Positions 26,321 through 35,002 of a DNA stretch of 64,000 nucleotides are shown here, piece after piece. The stretch spans positions 1-64,000 of the forward strand of contig CAHJWL010000016.1 in assembly GCA_903642235.1 (NCBI GenBank), read 5' to 3'. Made by a program: the position numbers and the translations under genes. Source of the DNA: Acidobacteriaceae bacterium. GTDB taxonomy: Bacteria; Acidobacteriota; Terriglobia; Terriglobales; Acidobacteriaceae. Below the pieces are notes generated by a model, which saw nothing but the letters and a program-made list of their open reading frames with translations, searched no databases and was not told the DNA's origin. How positions within the stretch are numbered: position 1 is the first letter of the stretch; each line of letters starts with the position of its first letter.

Positions 26321-26557
26321 ATGGACGAACGCCGTTCGACCGCATCCGCCGTACCCGATCTGCTCCCCTGGCAGGCCGTCCTCATGGTCGCCTGCGTTAC
26401 CGCGGCTGGCCTCCTGCACCAGCACCCGGCCGCGCTGCGCCCGTTCGTCGCAGCCGTGCACACAGCCGTTGTCCAAGAGGCGCAACTCGCCCCAGATTCG
26501 GCGCGCACACAGCATCCCGGCAATCTGTTGAACACAACGCTCTGGCTCCGGCACTAA
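26321..26557 (+). CDS. Possible small membrane protein
   Basis: A 78-residue frame with GAGG 6 bases before the ATG, in a 600-bp region otherwise free of genes. It has one hydrophobic segment (AVLMVACVTAAGLL) followed by an amphipathic stretch and a polar tail. No family recognised. It lies between the SDR gene and the HAD gene. It could be a chance frame in high-GC DNA, so the call is tentative. Confidence 0.3.
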   Translation: MDERRSTASAVPDLLPWQAVLMVACVTAAGLLHQHPAALRPFVAAVHTAVVQEAQLAPDSARTQHPGNLLNTTLWLRH

Positions 26558-26712
26558 CCCCTTCCAGTCTCGGACGTCTGCCGGTGCGGCTTCACACGCG
26601 CCGCGGAAGACATCGCAGGCCAGCGACTCCGGTGATCGCGCCGCTTTGCCAGCATTCCTTCTTGCCTCTGCCGATACCCCGGGCAGCAGCATCTGCGACA
26701 CTACATTCACGC

Positions 26713-27369
26713 ATGGCACTTACGCTCCCGACACCCTTCTCAGCCCTCCTCTTCGACTGCGATGGCACCCTCGTCGATACCGCGCCCGCCCACTTCTTCG
26801 CCATCAGCGAAGCACTCAAACTGCAAGGCCACACCATGGACCGTGACTGGTACATGGCACGCACCGGCCTCACGCCGGACGCCCTGCTGGACGCGCAGGA
26901 GGCTGCCATGGCCGTCGCCGGCGCTGTGCCTCCGCTCGATCGCGCCACCGTCTTTGCCACCTACAACGATCATTTTCGCGCTGGCCTCCATCTCCTGCGC
27001 GAGGTCGAAGTCGTCGCCTCTCTCGCGCGCGGGTGGCACGGCAAGGTGCCCATGGCTGTGGCCTCAAACGGTCGTCTGCGCAACGTCGAGGCAAGCCTTC
27101 GCGCAACCGGCCTTCTTCCGCTGTTTAGCCACATCGTCAGTGCAGATGACGTCGCCCACGGCAAGCCCGCGCCCGACGTCTTTCTCGAGGCCGCGCGGCA
27201 GCTGAACGTCCCTGCTGCGGAGTGCGTCGTCCTTGAAGACTCAGACGAGGGTCTGCAGGCCGCAGGCGCGGCCGGTATGCGTGCACTGGATGTGCGGCTG
27301 GCTCGAAATCAGCGGGATTTGAGGAAGTCCGGCAGCGAGGCCGTGATGTTGATCCCCGCCCTGCACTGA
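26713..27369 (+). CDS. HAD-superfamily phosphatase (subfamily IA)
   Basis: 218 residues starting MALTLPTPFSALLFDCDGTLVDT, with the nucleophile pair D15/D17. A small alpha-helical cap follows. Motif II is VPMAVASNGRLRN, the Lys of motif III is in VAHGKPAPDVF, and motif IV is VVLEDSDEGLQAA. This is the beta-phosphoglucomutase/phosphoglycolate-phosphatase type. Substrate unclear. A longer upstream frame exists but carries no conserved sequence. Nearby downstream gene GH13 acts on sugars, which is suggestive but not evidence of a link. Confidence 0.9.
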   Translation: MALTLPTPFSALLFDCDGTLVDTAPAHFFAISEALKLQGHTMDRDWYMARTGLTPDALLDAQEAAMAVAGAVPPLDRATVFATYNDHFRAGLHLLREVEVVASLARGWHGKVPMAVASNGRLRNVEASLRATGLLPLFSHIVSADDVAHGKPAPDVFLEAARQLNVPAAECVVLEDSDEGLQAAGAAGMRALDVRLARNQRDLRKSGSEAVMLIPALH

Positions 27370-27454
27370 TACCATATCCGGATGCCGTCACGATCCCCGG
27401 CTGTGGCCTCGAGCCGCAGGGCGCTCGCCGCACGGCATCAAGGAGCCGCACCCT

Positions 27455-28060
27455 ATGAAGAGATCTCTTCTCCCGCTCGTCCTTCTGCTTCCGCTTACGC
27501 CTCTCGCGCACGCCGACGACGCCTCCAAGCGCACCAAAATCGTCGAGCTGCTGAGCGTCCTGAAGGTAGATCAGGTCGGTAAACAGATCGTCGATGGCGC
27601 AAATCAGCAGACCGACGCACTCGGCCATCGCGAGTTCGGCGCAACCGAGACGCCGGATCAGCAGAAAAAAGTCGCCGATCTGCATCAGCAGGTGGTCACT
27701 CTCATCTCGCCCGCCGTGGATTGGAAGACCCTTCAGCCCGAGTTCATCGCTGCCTACAACACCGCCTACACCGAGCCCGAGGTCGATGGCATCCTCTCCT
27801 TTTACAAGTCGCCCGCGGGTCAGGCCCTTCTAAACAAGGGACCGGAGATCGGACAGAAGTCCAGCCAGATCGTTCAGACCCATATGGCCGCTGTGCAGCC
27901 CCAACTGCGCGAACTCGTGCAGAACTTCGCCAAGAACAGTCAGCCCGCGGGTGCGGCGCCAGCCGGTAGCTCGGCCCCGCTGCAGCAGCGCACCGCGCCG
28001 TCGCTCAGCTCGCCTTCAAAGACAACGCCGTCGAGCAGCAGCACACCCCAGCAGAAATAA
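27455..28060 (+). CDS. Exported DUF2059 domain protein
   Basis: 201 residues, AAGGAG upstream. A signal peptide (LLPLVLLLPLTPLAHAD) precedes a helical domain: KRTKIVELLSVLKVDQVGKQIVDG, a segment with DWKTLQPEFIAAYNTAYTEPEVDGIL, then SFYKSPAGQALLNKGPEIGQ. The [FY]-Y-x-S-P-x-G-x-A-[FL] motif is the hallmark of DUF2059. The tail is Ser/Pro/Gln-rich. Function unknown; family members are periplasmic or envelope-associated. It is 66 bp before the GH13 gene, same strand. Confidence 0.87.
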   Translation: MKRSLLPLVLLLPLTPLAHADDASKRTKIVELLSVLKVDQVGKQIVDGANQQTDALGHREFGATETPDQQKKVADLHQQVVTLISPAVDWKTLQPEFIAAYNTAYTEPEVDGILSFYKSPAGQALLNKGPEIGQKSSQIVQTHMAAVQPQLRELVQNFAKNSQPAGAAPAGSSAPLQQRTAPSLSSPSKTTPSSSSTPQQK

Positions 28061-28126
28061 TCGCTCCCGAGCAACATGTCGGCGCGCCTCGCATACCGGG
28101 GCGCGCCGTCTGCATCTCAGGACGCT

Positions 28127-29776
28127 ATGAGCACACCCGCCGAACGCCTCTGGTGGCAGAACGGAACCATCTACCAGATCTATCCGCGCTCCTTTCAGGA
28201 CACCGATGGCGACGGCGTCGGTGATCTCAACGGCATTCTTTCGCGGCTCGATTACCTCGTCGATCTCGGTGTGGCCGCCGTCTGGCTCTCGCCTATTTAT
28301 CCATCTCCCATGGCTGACTTCGGCTACGACGTCGCGGACTACACCGGCGTTGACCCGATCTTCGGCACGGTGCCCGACATCGAAGCGCTTATCGCCGCCG
28401 CGCACACTCGCGGCCTCAAGTTCATCCTCGATTTCGTTCCGAATCACAGCTCAGACCAGCACCCGTGGTTTCTTGAGAGCCGCGCGAGCCGCACGAATCC
28501 AAAGCGCGATTGGTATCTCTGGCGCGATCCCGCCGCGGACGGCGGCCCGCCGAACAATTGGAGGAGCAACTTCGGCGGCCCCGCATGGACCTTCGATGGG
28601 GCGACCGGCCAGTTCTTCTATCACTCCTTTCTGCCCGAGCAGCCGGACCTGAACTGGCGCAATCCCGAGGTCAAGGCCGCCATCTACGACGCCATGCGCT
28701 TCTGGCTCGATCGCGGTGTCGACGGCTTCCGCATGGACGTCATCTGGATGCTCATCAAGGACGACCAGTTCCGCCCCAACCCGCCCAACCCCGAGTGGCA
28801 GCCAGGCAGCTCCAGCTTCGGTAGCATCCTGCCGCTCTACACCGCCGATCGCCCGGAGACCCACGCCATCGTCGCCGAGATGCGCGAGGTCATGAACGCC
28901 TACACCGATCGCCTGCTGATCGGCGAAATCTATCTCCCGCTCGATCGCCTCGTCACCTACTACGGTGCAACAGCACAGCGTGCCGACGAAAATGTAACCG
29001 ATAAAGCGACAAACAGCCTGCACGGCGCGGATATGCCCTTCAACTTTCACCTCATCCTCTCGCCGTGGAATGCAGCCACTCTTGCCGCGCTCATCGTGCA
29101 GTATGAGGCTCTGCTGCCGCCGGGAGCCTGGCCCAACTGGGTGCTCGGCAACCATGACCAGTCGCGTCTCGCCTCACGCCTGGGCGAAGCGCAGGCCCGT
29201 GTTGCCGCGCTGGTACTGCTCACCCTGCGCGGAACGCCGACTCTCTATTACGGCGACGAACTCGGCATGCTCGACGGCATCATCGCCCCCGAGGAGGTGC
29301 AGGATCCCGCCGAAAAGCGACAGCCCGGCATCGGTCAGGGACGCGATCCCGAGCGCACTCCCATGCTTTGGGATTCATCGCCAAACGCCGGCTTTACCAC
29401 CGGCACACCCTGGCTGCCCATCACCTCCGGCAGCCCGGAGCAGAGCAGCGTCGCGACACAAACGGCACAGGCACGCTCCATCCTCTCGCTCTATCGCCGT
29501 CTCCTCGCTCTCCGCCGCAGGCACCCCGCTCTGCACGCCGGCGCCATTGCGGAGGTCCGCGCCGACGGTGGCGTTCTTCGCTATGAGCGCCACAGTTCTG
29601 ACGATGCCAACCCCGAGCGCCTGTTGATCCTCGCCAATCTCACCGCCGATCTCGAAACCACACAGGTTCCTCCGTCGCGCGTCCTTCTCACCACGCTGCT
29701 CGACGGCGACGGCGGTCTCTGCGAGGGTCCGTTTACGCTGGAGGCCGGAGAAGGCGTGCTGCTCGAACTGCTCTAA
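28127..29776 (+). CDS. GH13 alpha-glucosidase / oligo-1,6-glucosidase type
   Basis: 549 residues from ATG 28127. Typical TIM-barrel GH13 enzyme: WWQNGTIYQIYPRSFQDTDGDG at the start, then the conserved regions DFVPNHSS (region I), GVDGFRMDVIWML with nucleophile D204, IGEIYLP with acid/base E267, and LGNHDQSR with D344. The C-terminal beta domain ends LEAGEGVLLELL. No signal peptide is visible, so it is cytoplasmic; substrates are maltose- or isomaltose-type oligosaccharides. The DUF2059 gene precedes it by 66 bp but no transport genes sit nearby. Confidence 0.93.
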   Translation: MSTPAERLWWQNGTIYQIYPRSFQDTDGDGVGDLNGILSRLDYLVDLGVAAVWLSPIYPSPMADFGYDVADYTGVDPIFGTVPDIEALIAAAHTRGLKFILDFVPNHSSDQHPWFLESRASRTNPKRDWYLWRDPAADGGPPNNWRSNFGGPAWTFDGATGQFFYHSFLPEQPDLNWRNPEVKAAIYDAMRFWLDRGVDGFRMDVIWMLIKDDQFRPNPPNPEWQPGSSSFGSILPLYTADRPETHAIVAEMREVMNAYTDRLLIGEIYLPLDRLVTYYGATAQRADENVTDKATNSLHGADMPFNFHLILSPWNAATLAALIVQYEALLPPGAWPNWVLGNHDQSRLASRLGEAQARVAALVLLTLRGTPTLYYGDELGMLDGIIAPEEVQDPAEKRQPGIGQGRDPERTPMLWDSSPNAGFTTGTPWLPITSGSPEQSSVATQTAQARSILSLYRRLLALRRRHPALHAGAIAEVRADGGVLRYERHSSDDANPERLLILANLTADLETTQVPPSRVLLTTLLDGDGGLCEGPFTLEAGEGVLLELL

Positions 29777-29794
29777 GCGGCAAGAGTCCTGAAA

Positions 29795-30466
29795 CTAAGC
29801 TCTCAGCGTTGCCGTCGGATCACCCCTGCCGTCCGTCGTCCAGCTCTCCGTCTGGAACGCAAGAAACACAGCCGTCCAAACCTTCCCCATCTCGAGAAAC
29901 AGCGCCCCGTCCTGCCACACGCCATTGTCGTTCCCGTGGTTGTTTACCGGATTGCCCTGATTCATGTGGATATCGTGGATCCCATCCACCACGCCGCTAT
30001 CCGCATACGCACTGCCAAACGCATACACCGTCGCATCCCCGGCCGCAATCGCCCTATCGAGCAACGCCGCCACAGCATTCTCAAGCGCTCGGCTTGCCTC
30101 GATCTCTCGCTCGTTCCCCGCTCTCCCATGCTTCACCGCCTTGGGCAGCAGCGTCATCGCCGCCCGCGTAATCATCGGCTTGCCCGCGATCCGCTCCCGC
30201 ACATAGTCCAGTGCCATCCCGCCCGGCTCTCTCGACATTGGCGTCACACCGGCCGCCAGCGCGCTCAGCCCCGGTGCGTCCAGCGGCGCAAAACTCTGCT
30301 CGATCGCGTACAGCACCTCGCTCTCATCCACACTCTCGATGTTCACCGCGACTGTAAAGGGCTTCGTACCCGCCTCCATCGTGATCTGGTAGTGCCGGCT
30401 CGCCCCCTTCACGACCTTGCCGGCAGTCGGTTTGCCCTTCAACACGCTGTACTTCGAAATTGGCAT
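29795..30466 (-). CDS. DUF2278 family protein (YukJ-like)
   Basis: 223 residues, no signal peptide. The start MPISKYSVLKGK and the later blocks VDGIHDIHMNQGNP and NGVWQDGALF are hallmarks of the DUF2278/YukJ family. The GIHDIHMNQGN segment, with its His-Asp-His run, is the most conserved part. Function unknown; YukJ relatives sit next to type VII secretion genes in Bacillus, but no such genes are here. It is convergent with the GH13 gene with 18 bp between stops. Confidence 0.85.
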   Translation of the reverse strand: MPISKYSVLKGKPTAGKVVKGASRHYQITMEAGTKPFTVAVNIESVDESEVLYAIEQSFAPLDAPGLSALAAGVTPMSREPGGMALDYVRERIAGKPMITRAAMTLLPKAVKHGRAGNEREIEASRALENAVAALLDRAIAAGDATVYAFGSAYADSGVVDGIHDIHMNQGNPVNNHGNDNGVWQDGALFLEMGKVWTAVFLAFQTESWTTDGRGDPTATLRA

Positions 30467-30493
30467 CGCGCTCTCTTCGTTACTCCGATGACT

Positions 30494-31567
30494 CTACCGT
30501 ACCGGCTGCGCATCCTCGTCACGATGCCGATCGAGTGCCGGCCGCCGCTTCGCCTCCGGTTTCATCGCATCTCGATTCTCCGCCGCCGCGGGGTGCACAC
30601 CAAAGTCCCACACGCCCAGGTTGATCCGCTTCGCATCCAACACCTCCATCAGCGCAAACTCGCCGAAGTCGAGCGGCCGCACCGGCGTCAGCTTCTGCCA
30701 GTGCCCGCCTGGCAGCGGCTCTGCCCGCACCTCCGTCACATCCTCCGGCAGCCTCCGGCCGTCCCCGGGCGACGTCAGCGAAAAGCTCGCCAGCACCCGC
30801 GAATCCGTCCGCACCTCCGTTCGCACAATCACGTACCGGCTGGCTGCCGAGCCACCCGCGCTCGCCGTCGCTGCCGTGCCCGTCGCCCCGTGCGTATCCA
30901 CTGTCAGCGCGCTGCCGCTCGCCGGTGTATCCGCGTCATCGCCGATCCGCACATAGAGCACCGGGTCCGGCACATGCACCTGCACTGCAGACCGTGTTCC
31001 CCGCAGCGTCACCACCGTGTGCGGACTCGACAGCGGGTTCACCATGCCCAGGAGCACATTGTGCGCCGTGTTCCGGTTCAGCTGGCCGTCACTCTGCGCC
31101 AGCGGCACCAGCTCCGGCGTCGACTGAAATGTATCCAGCACCAGCACCGAGTCCTGCTCCGGCAGGTGCAGATCCGGCGCAATCTCCGGCGTCAGTGCCG
31201 CCCGCGCTGCCTCTTCCTTCAGCAGCTCCGGATCGATCTCGGGCGCAGCCGCCGGCTGGCCGTCCACCGTCATCGTATGCCGCTTCTCCCACGTGTGCGT
31301 CGCGTCCAGATCGACCAGCGCCACCGGCACGATCTCCTCCGCACCCCCGCGTTCCGCACTGTGGTACACCACATTCTTGCCCACGATCCGGTAGTCCAGC
31401 ACCAGCTGAAACGAGCCGTCCCGCAGGATCAGATGGGTCCGCCGCGGTGCCTGGGTAGAGCCTGTCGTCTGCGCCCTCGCCACAACCGTCGCATCCGTCA
31501 CCGTCAGAAGCCCCAGCAGCACCGCGCCCACAAGGGTCCGGCCGTCTCCGATTGCACTCCGCCGCAT
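30494..31567 (-). CDS. Exported protein of unknown function
   Basis: 357 residues from ATG 31567, which has GGAGG just upstream; a longer frame adds 32 unconserved residues. A signal-like hydrophobic segment (LVGAVLLGLLTVTDATVVARAQ) is followed by a beta-rich region starting HLILRDGSFQLVLDYRIVGKNVVYHS, a PEGA-like or scaffold-type arrangement. There are many short strands and no catalytic motif. The C-terminus is charged and Pro-rich. I do not recognise the family. It lies 117 bp downstream of proA in the same direction and could be co-transcribed, but nothing links it to proline synthesis. Confidence 0.68.
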   Translation of the reverse strand: MRRSAIGDGRTLVGAVLLGLLTVTDATVVARAQTTGSTQAPRRTHLILRDGSFQLVLDYRIVGKNVVYHSAERGGAEEIVPVALVDLDATHTWEKRHTMTVDGQPAAAPEIDPELLKEEAARAALTPEIAPDLHLPEQDSVLVLDTFQSTPELVPLAQSDGQLNRNTAHNVLLGMVNPLSSPHTVVTLRGTRSAVQVHVPDPVLYVRIGDDADTPASGSALTVDTHGATGTAATASAGGSAASRYVIVRTEVRTDSRVLASFSLTSPGDGRRLPEDVTEVRAEPLPGGHWQKLTPVRPLDFGEFALMEVLDAKRINLGVWDFGVHPAAAENRDAMKPEAKRRPALDRHRDEDAQPVR

Positions 31568-31684
31568 CCCTTGCCTCCAGACAGGCTCTCGAGAGAAGTT
31601 CACTCTGGTCTCTCCCCAGCCGTTAGACGCACGCAGCGGCCTTCCGTGCACTCCGCCTCGCACTCCCCACGCGAACCTACAGAT

Positions 31685-33064
31685 CTACCCGCGACGATGC
31701 GTAAACGCCCGCGCCCCAGGCCCGCGGTAGTCGCCCGCCACATGGCCGTGCCCCCGCAGCAGGTACTTCGTCGTCGTCAGCCCTTCAAGCCCCACCGGCC
31801 CGCGGGCATGAATCCGCGACGTCGACACTCCCACCTCCGCGCCCAGCCCATAGCGGAACCCATCTGCGAATCGCGTGCTCGCATTCACCATCACGCTCGC
31901 CGCATCAACCTCCTGCAGGAAGCGTTCCGCCGCCGCAGGATCACTCGTGCAGATGCTCTCCGTATGCGCCGACCCGAACCGATGTATATGCTCGATCGCC
32001 GCATCGAGCGACGCCACCACCCGCAGCGCCAGCGTCAGATCGCCGTACTCCGTGTGCCAGTCCTGCACCTCGCCGACCTGCTCCGCCAACGCGCGGGGCA
32101 GCCTGTCGCGAACGCCGGAATCCCCCAGCAGCGTCACTCCCTTTACGCCCAGGCGTGTGACCAGCGCCGGCAGAAAGTCACCTGCAACGGCCTCATGCAC
32201 CAGCACCGTCTCAGCCGCGTTGCACACCGCCGGATAGTCCGTCTTGGCGTCATCGATCACGGCCAGCGCCAGCTCCTGCTCGACTTCCCGATCGACATAA
32301 ATGTGGCAGATACCGTCCGCGTGCCCCAGCACCGGAATCCGTGTCGTCGCCTGGATGTGCTCGACCAGCGCTCGCGATCCGCGCGGGATCACCAGGTCCA
32401 CCAGCGACGAGAGCGTCAGCAGCTCCGCCACCGCCTCCCGCCCGAAGAGCACCGACACTGCCTCGGCCGGAACACCCACGGACCGCACCGCCTCCCGTAT
32501 CAGCTCGACCAGCGCCGCCGCCGTCCGCTCCACCTCCCGGCCCGGCTTCAGCACCACCGCATTTCCGCTCTTGAGCGCAAGCGCGCTGATCTGCGTCACT
32601 GCATCCGGACGCGCCTCAAAGATCACCGCCAGCACGCCCAGCGGCACCGACCGCTTTTCGAGATCCAGCCCGCGATCAAGCTCGATCGCATCCAGCCGAC
32701 GCCCGAGCGGATCCGGCAGCTCGCCTACAGCGCGCACCTGCGCTGCCATCTCCGCCAGCTTCGCGGCCGTAAGCCCCAGCCGGGCGCGGTTCGCAGCCGA
32801 AAGTTCGCCGGTCGCAACCATCGCGTCCGCAAGGGCAAGGTCCACGGCATTAGCCGCCAGGAGCACCTCCTGCTGCACGATCAGCGTCACGGCTATGGCC
32901 TCGAGTGCCGCATCGCGCATTTGGAGCGGCATTGGCGCCAGCGCCCGTGCCGCCGCTCGCGCACGCTCCGCCATCTCCCCGACTCCGCGCGGGCTTTCCT
33001 CTGTCCCAGTCCCTTCGAAGACGCCGCGGCTCCCCTCGATCGGCTCATAGGAAACAGGTCTCAT
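31685..33064 (-). CDS. proA: Gamma-glutamyl phosphate reductase (ProA)
   Basis: Second enzyme of proline synthesis, converting gamma-glutamyl phosphate to glutamate semialdehyde with NADPH. 459 residues, longer at the N-terminus than usual (about 417). Motifs: VIFEARPDAVTQISALALKSGNAVVLK (cofactor site), PRGSRALVEHI, VPVLGHADGICH-like HADGICHIYVD, DYPAVCNAAETVLVH with the catalytic Cys near residue 280, and the closing STRFADGFRYGLGAEVGVSTSRIHARGPVGLEGLTT. The ATG overlaps the proB stop by four bases (ATGA-type), indicating translational coupling. Confidence 0.96.
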   Translation of the reverse strand: MRPVSYEPIEGSRGVFEGTGTEESPRGVGEMAERARAAARALAPMPLQMRDAALEAIAVTLIVQQEVLLAANAVDLALADAMVATGELSAANRARLGLTAAKLAEMAAQVRAVGELPDPLGRRLDAIELDRGLDLEKRSVPLGVLAVIFEARPDAVTQISALALKSGNAVVLKPGREVERTAAALVELIREAVRSVGVPAEAVSVLFGREAVAELLTLSSLVDLVIPRGSRALVEHIQATTRIPVLGHADGICHIYVDREVEQELALAVIDDAKTDYPAVCNAAETVLVHEAVAGDFLPALVTRLGVKGVTLLGDSGVRDRLPRALAEQVGEVQDWHTEYGDLTLALRVVASLDAAIEHIHRFGSAHTESICTSDPAAAERFLQEVDAASVMVNASTRFADGFRYGLGAEVGVSTSRIHARGPVGLEGLTTTKYLLRGHGHVAGDYRGPGARAFTHRRG

Positions 33065-33948
33065 CGATGCACCTCGTGCGCCGCGGCAGCATGTCTCTCC
33101 TTGTCCACAGTGAGGCCGCGAAACCGTGTGCCCACACGCTCGCCGGCAACCACCCGTTCCAGCACCCGCGCCGTTCGTCCGTTGGCAATGACGACCGTCA
33201 GGCCAGCCTCCTGCGCCATCCGCGCTGCCTCCAGCTTGGACCGCATGCCACCGCGCCCGCGGCCGTTGCCTCCCTCCGCGTGCGCCAGCACAGCCTCATC
33301 GATGCGCTCCACCTGTGTCAGCAGGCGCGCCGCGGGACTCGTCGGACTTCGATCATATAAGCCATCCACATCCGAGAGCAGTACCAGCAGATCCGCTCCA
33401 ACATGCGTGCTCAACAGCGACGAGAGCTTGTCGTTATCGCCGAACAAGCGTGGACGCGCGCTCTCTTGTGCTGGCGCATCCAGTTCTGCAACCGAAACAG
33501 TATCATTTTCGTTGACGACCGGAATTACCCCGAGCGCCAGCAGCGCCTCAAGCGTCCGTTTCAGGTTCGCGTGGCGAACCGGTGAACGGAAGTCATCCTC
33601 GGTCAGCAGCACCTGCGCCGTTCTGCAGCCCAGACGATCAAACGCATCCTCATAGATACTCATCAGCCGTGACTGCCCGGTCGCCGCACAGGCCTGGATA
33701 CTCGCCAGATCCGTCGGCCGCGTCATCATCCCTAATCGCTCCATGCCGAGACCGATCGACCCCGAGCTCACCACCAGGATCTGGTGGCCCGCCTCCCGCA
33801 ACGCCGCCATCGACTCCACCAGCCCGCACAGCAGACCCAGCGCGACACGGCCATCGCTGCGCATGATCACATTCGTCCCTAGCTTCACGACGATGCGCTG
33901 CAAGGTAGCGCTGTCGACTCCCGCGCGCTGCGTACCAGCCACAACCAT
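33061..33948 (-). CDS. proB: Glutamate 5-kinase (ProB), without a PUA domain
   Basis: First enzyme of proline synthesis, phosphorylating glutamate at the gamma-carboxylate with ATP. 295 residues with the amino-acid-kinase fold: IVVKLGTNVIM at the start, ILVVSSGSIGLGMERLG, QACAATGQSRLM, VIPVVNENDTVS, FGDNDKLSSLLS, and GGMRSKLEAARMAQEAG. The typical E. coli-type protein is 367 residues with a C-terminal PUA domain; here the protein ends about 20 residues after the kinase core, so PUA is absent. First gene of the proBA operon, overlapping proA by four bases. Confidence 0.95.
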   Translation of the reverse strand: MVVAGTQRAGVDSATLQRIVVKLGTNVIMRSDGRVALGLLCGLVESMAALREAGHQILVVSSGSIGLGMERLGMMTRPTDLASIQACAATGQSRLMSIYEDAFDRLGCRTAQVLLTEDDFRSPVRHANLKRTLEALLALGVIPVVNENDTVSVAELDAPAQESARPRLFGDNDKLSSLLSTHVGADLLVLLSDVDGLYDRSPTSPAARLLTQVERIDEAVLAHAEGGNGRGRGGMRSKLEAARMAQEAGLTVVIANGRTARVLERVVAGERVGTRFRGLTVDKERHAAAAHEVHR

Positions 33949-34009
33949 CCGCTCATGCTAGCAGCCACGCCCGTGGCACCACATGGCGTTTAGCATAGGA
34001 GATATCATC

Positions 34010-35002
34010 TTGAGTTCCTCAACCACACCAACTCCAGCGAGCGCAGCCGTCGCGGCAGCCCCGCCCCGTCGCACGCTTGCTGCCTTTGCCTGCGTGTACT
34101 TCTTCTGGGGCTCCACCTATACAGCCATTCACGTCGCCGGCCTGCACCTTGCACCCGCACTGGTTGCGGCCTGCCGAACCCTCCTCACGACTCTTCTTCT
34201 CGTCGCATTCTGTCTTGGCACCGGCCGGTCTCTGCGGGTCGCTCGCGCAGAGCTTTGGAAGCTCTTCGTCGTCGGCGTTCTCTTCATGACCATCAATGCC
34301 ATCCTGCTCACCTGGGCCGAGACCATGGTGGCCTCTGGCGTAGCCTCGCTCCTCGTCTCCACCATGCCCATCATGGTGGCTGTGATCGAGGCAGCAATGC
34401 CGCGCGGCGAAGGCCTGACGCCACGCGGATGGGCAGGCACACTCCTCGGCACCGCGGGGATGGTCGCTCTCGTCTGGCCCTCTCTGCGCACGGGAGCCGG
34501 TCACGGGGATCGCCATCTGCTCGCCTATGCCTTGCTACTCCTGGCCGCGCTCGCCTTTGCACTCGGCGCCGTGCTCAGCCGCAGATTCCACTTCCGTCTC
34601 GACCCCTTCGTCGCCACGACCTGGCAGATTGCGAGCGCCAGCATCTGCAATGTTGCCCTTGCTCTTGGGAGCGGCGCTCTGCACAGAGCCGTGTGGACCC
34701 GCGGCGGCCTGCTCTCCCTGCTTTACCTCAGCATCTTCGGATCCCTCGTCGGCCTGAGCTGCCTCACCTATCTGCTGCAGCACGTCGCCGTAACCAAGGT
34801 CTCCACCTATGCCTTCATCAACCCCATCGTCGCTGTTCTGCTCGGTGTATTTCTGCTCCATGAACGGCTGAATGGCTCCGAGATCCTCGGCATGGTCATC
34901 ATCATCGCCGCCGTCGCGACCGTCATCTTTTCGCGCGTTCGCCGCGCACCCGATACACCGGCCGGCGACCAGCAGGTCGCACCGGCGGACACACCGGCCT
35001 AG
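34010..35002 (+). CDS. EamA/DMT family transporter
   Basis: A drug/metabolite superfamily inner-membrane carrier with about ten helices in two EamA repeats. FACVYFFWGSTYTAIHVAGLHLAPALVAACRTLL is the typical first repeat start, and WAETMVASGVASLLVSTMPIMVAV closes helix 3-4; VTKVSTYAFINPIVAVLLGVFLLHE is the repeat-2 signature. Start choice: TTG at 34010 has AGGAG 8 bases upstream, whereas the in-frame ATG at 33983 has none. Its stop overlaps the stop of the convergent membrane protein in a shared CTAG. Substrate unknown. Confidence 0.88.
   Translation: MSSSTTPTPASAAVAAAPPRRTLAAFACVYFFWGSTYTAIHVAGLHLAPALVAACRTLLTTLLLVAFCLGTGRSLRVARAELWKLFVVGVLFMTINAILLTWAETMVASGVASLLVSTMPIMVAVIEAAMPRGEGLTPRGWAGTLLGTAGMVALVWPSLRTGAGHGDRHLLAYALLLLAALAFALGAVLSRRFHFRLDPFVATTWQIASASICNVALALGSGALHRAVWTRGGLLSLLYLSIFGSLVGLSCLTYLLQHVAVTKVSTYAFINPIVAVLLGVFLLHERLNGSEILGMVIIIAAVATVIFSRVRRAPDTPAGDQQVAPADTPA

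Noticed and set aside
29936..33655. 1239-codon plus-strand frame through the DUF2278, unknown, proA and proB genes
   Set aside because: Arg/His/Pro-rich with no domain, and antisense to four genes with solid family motifs; a codon-bias shadow.
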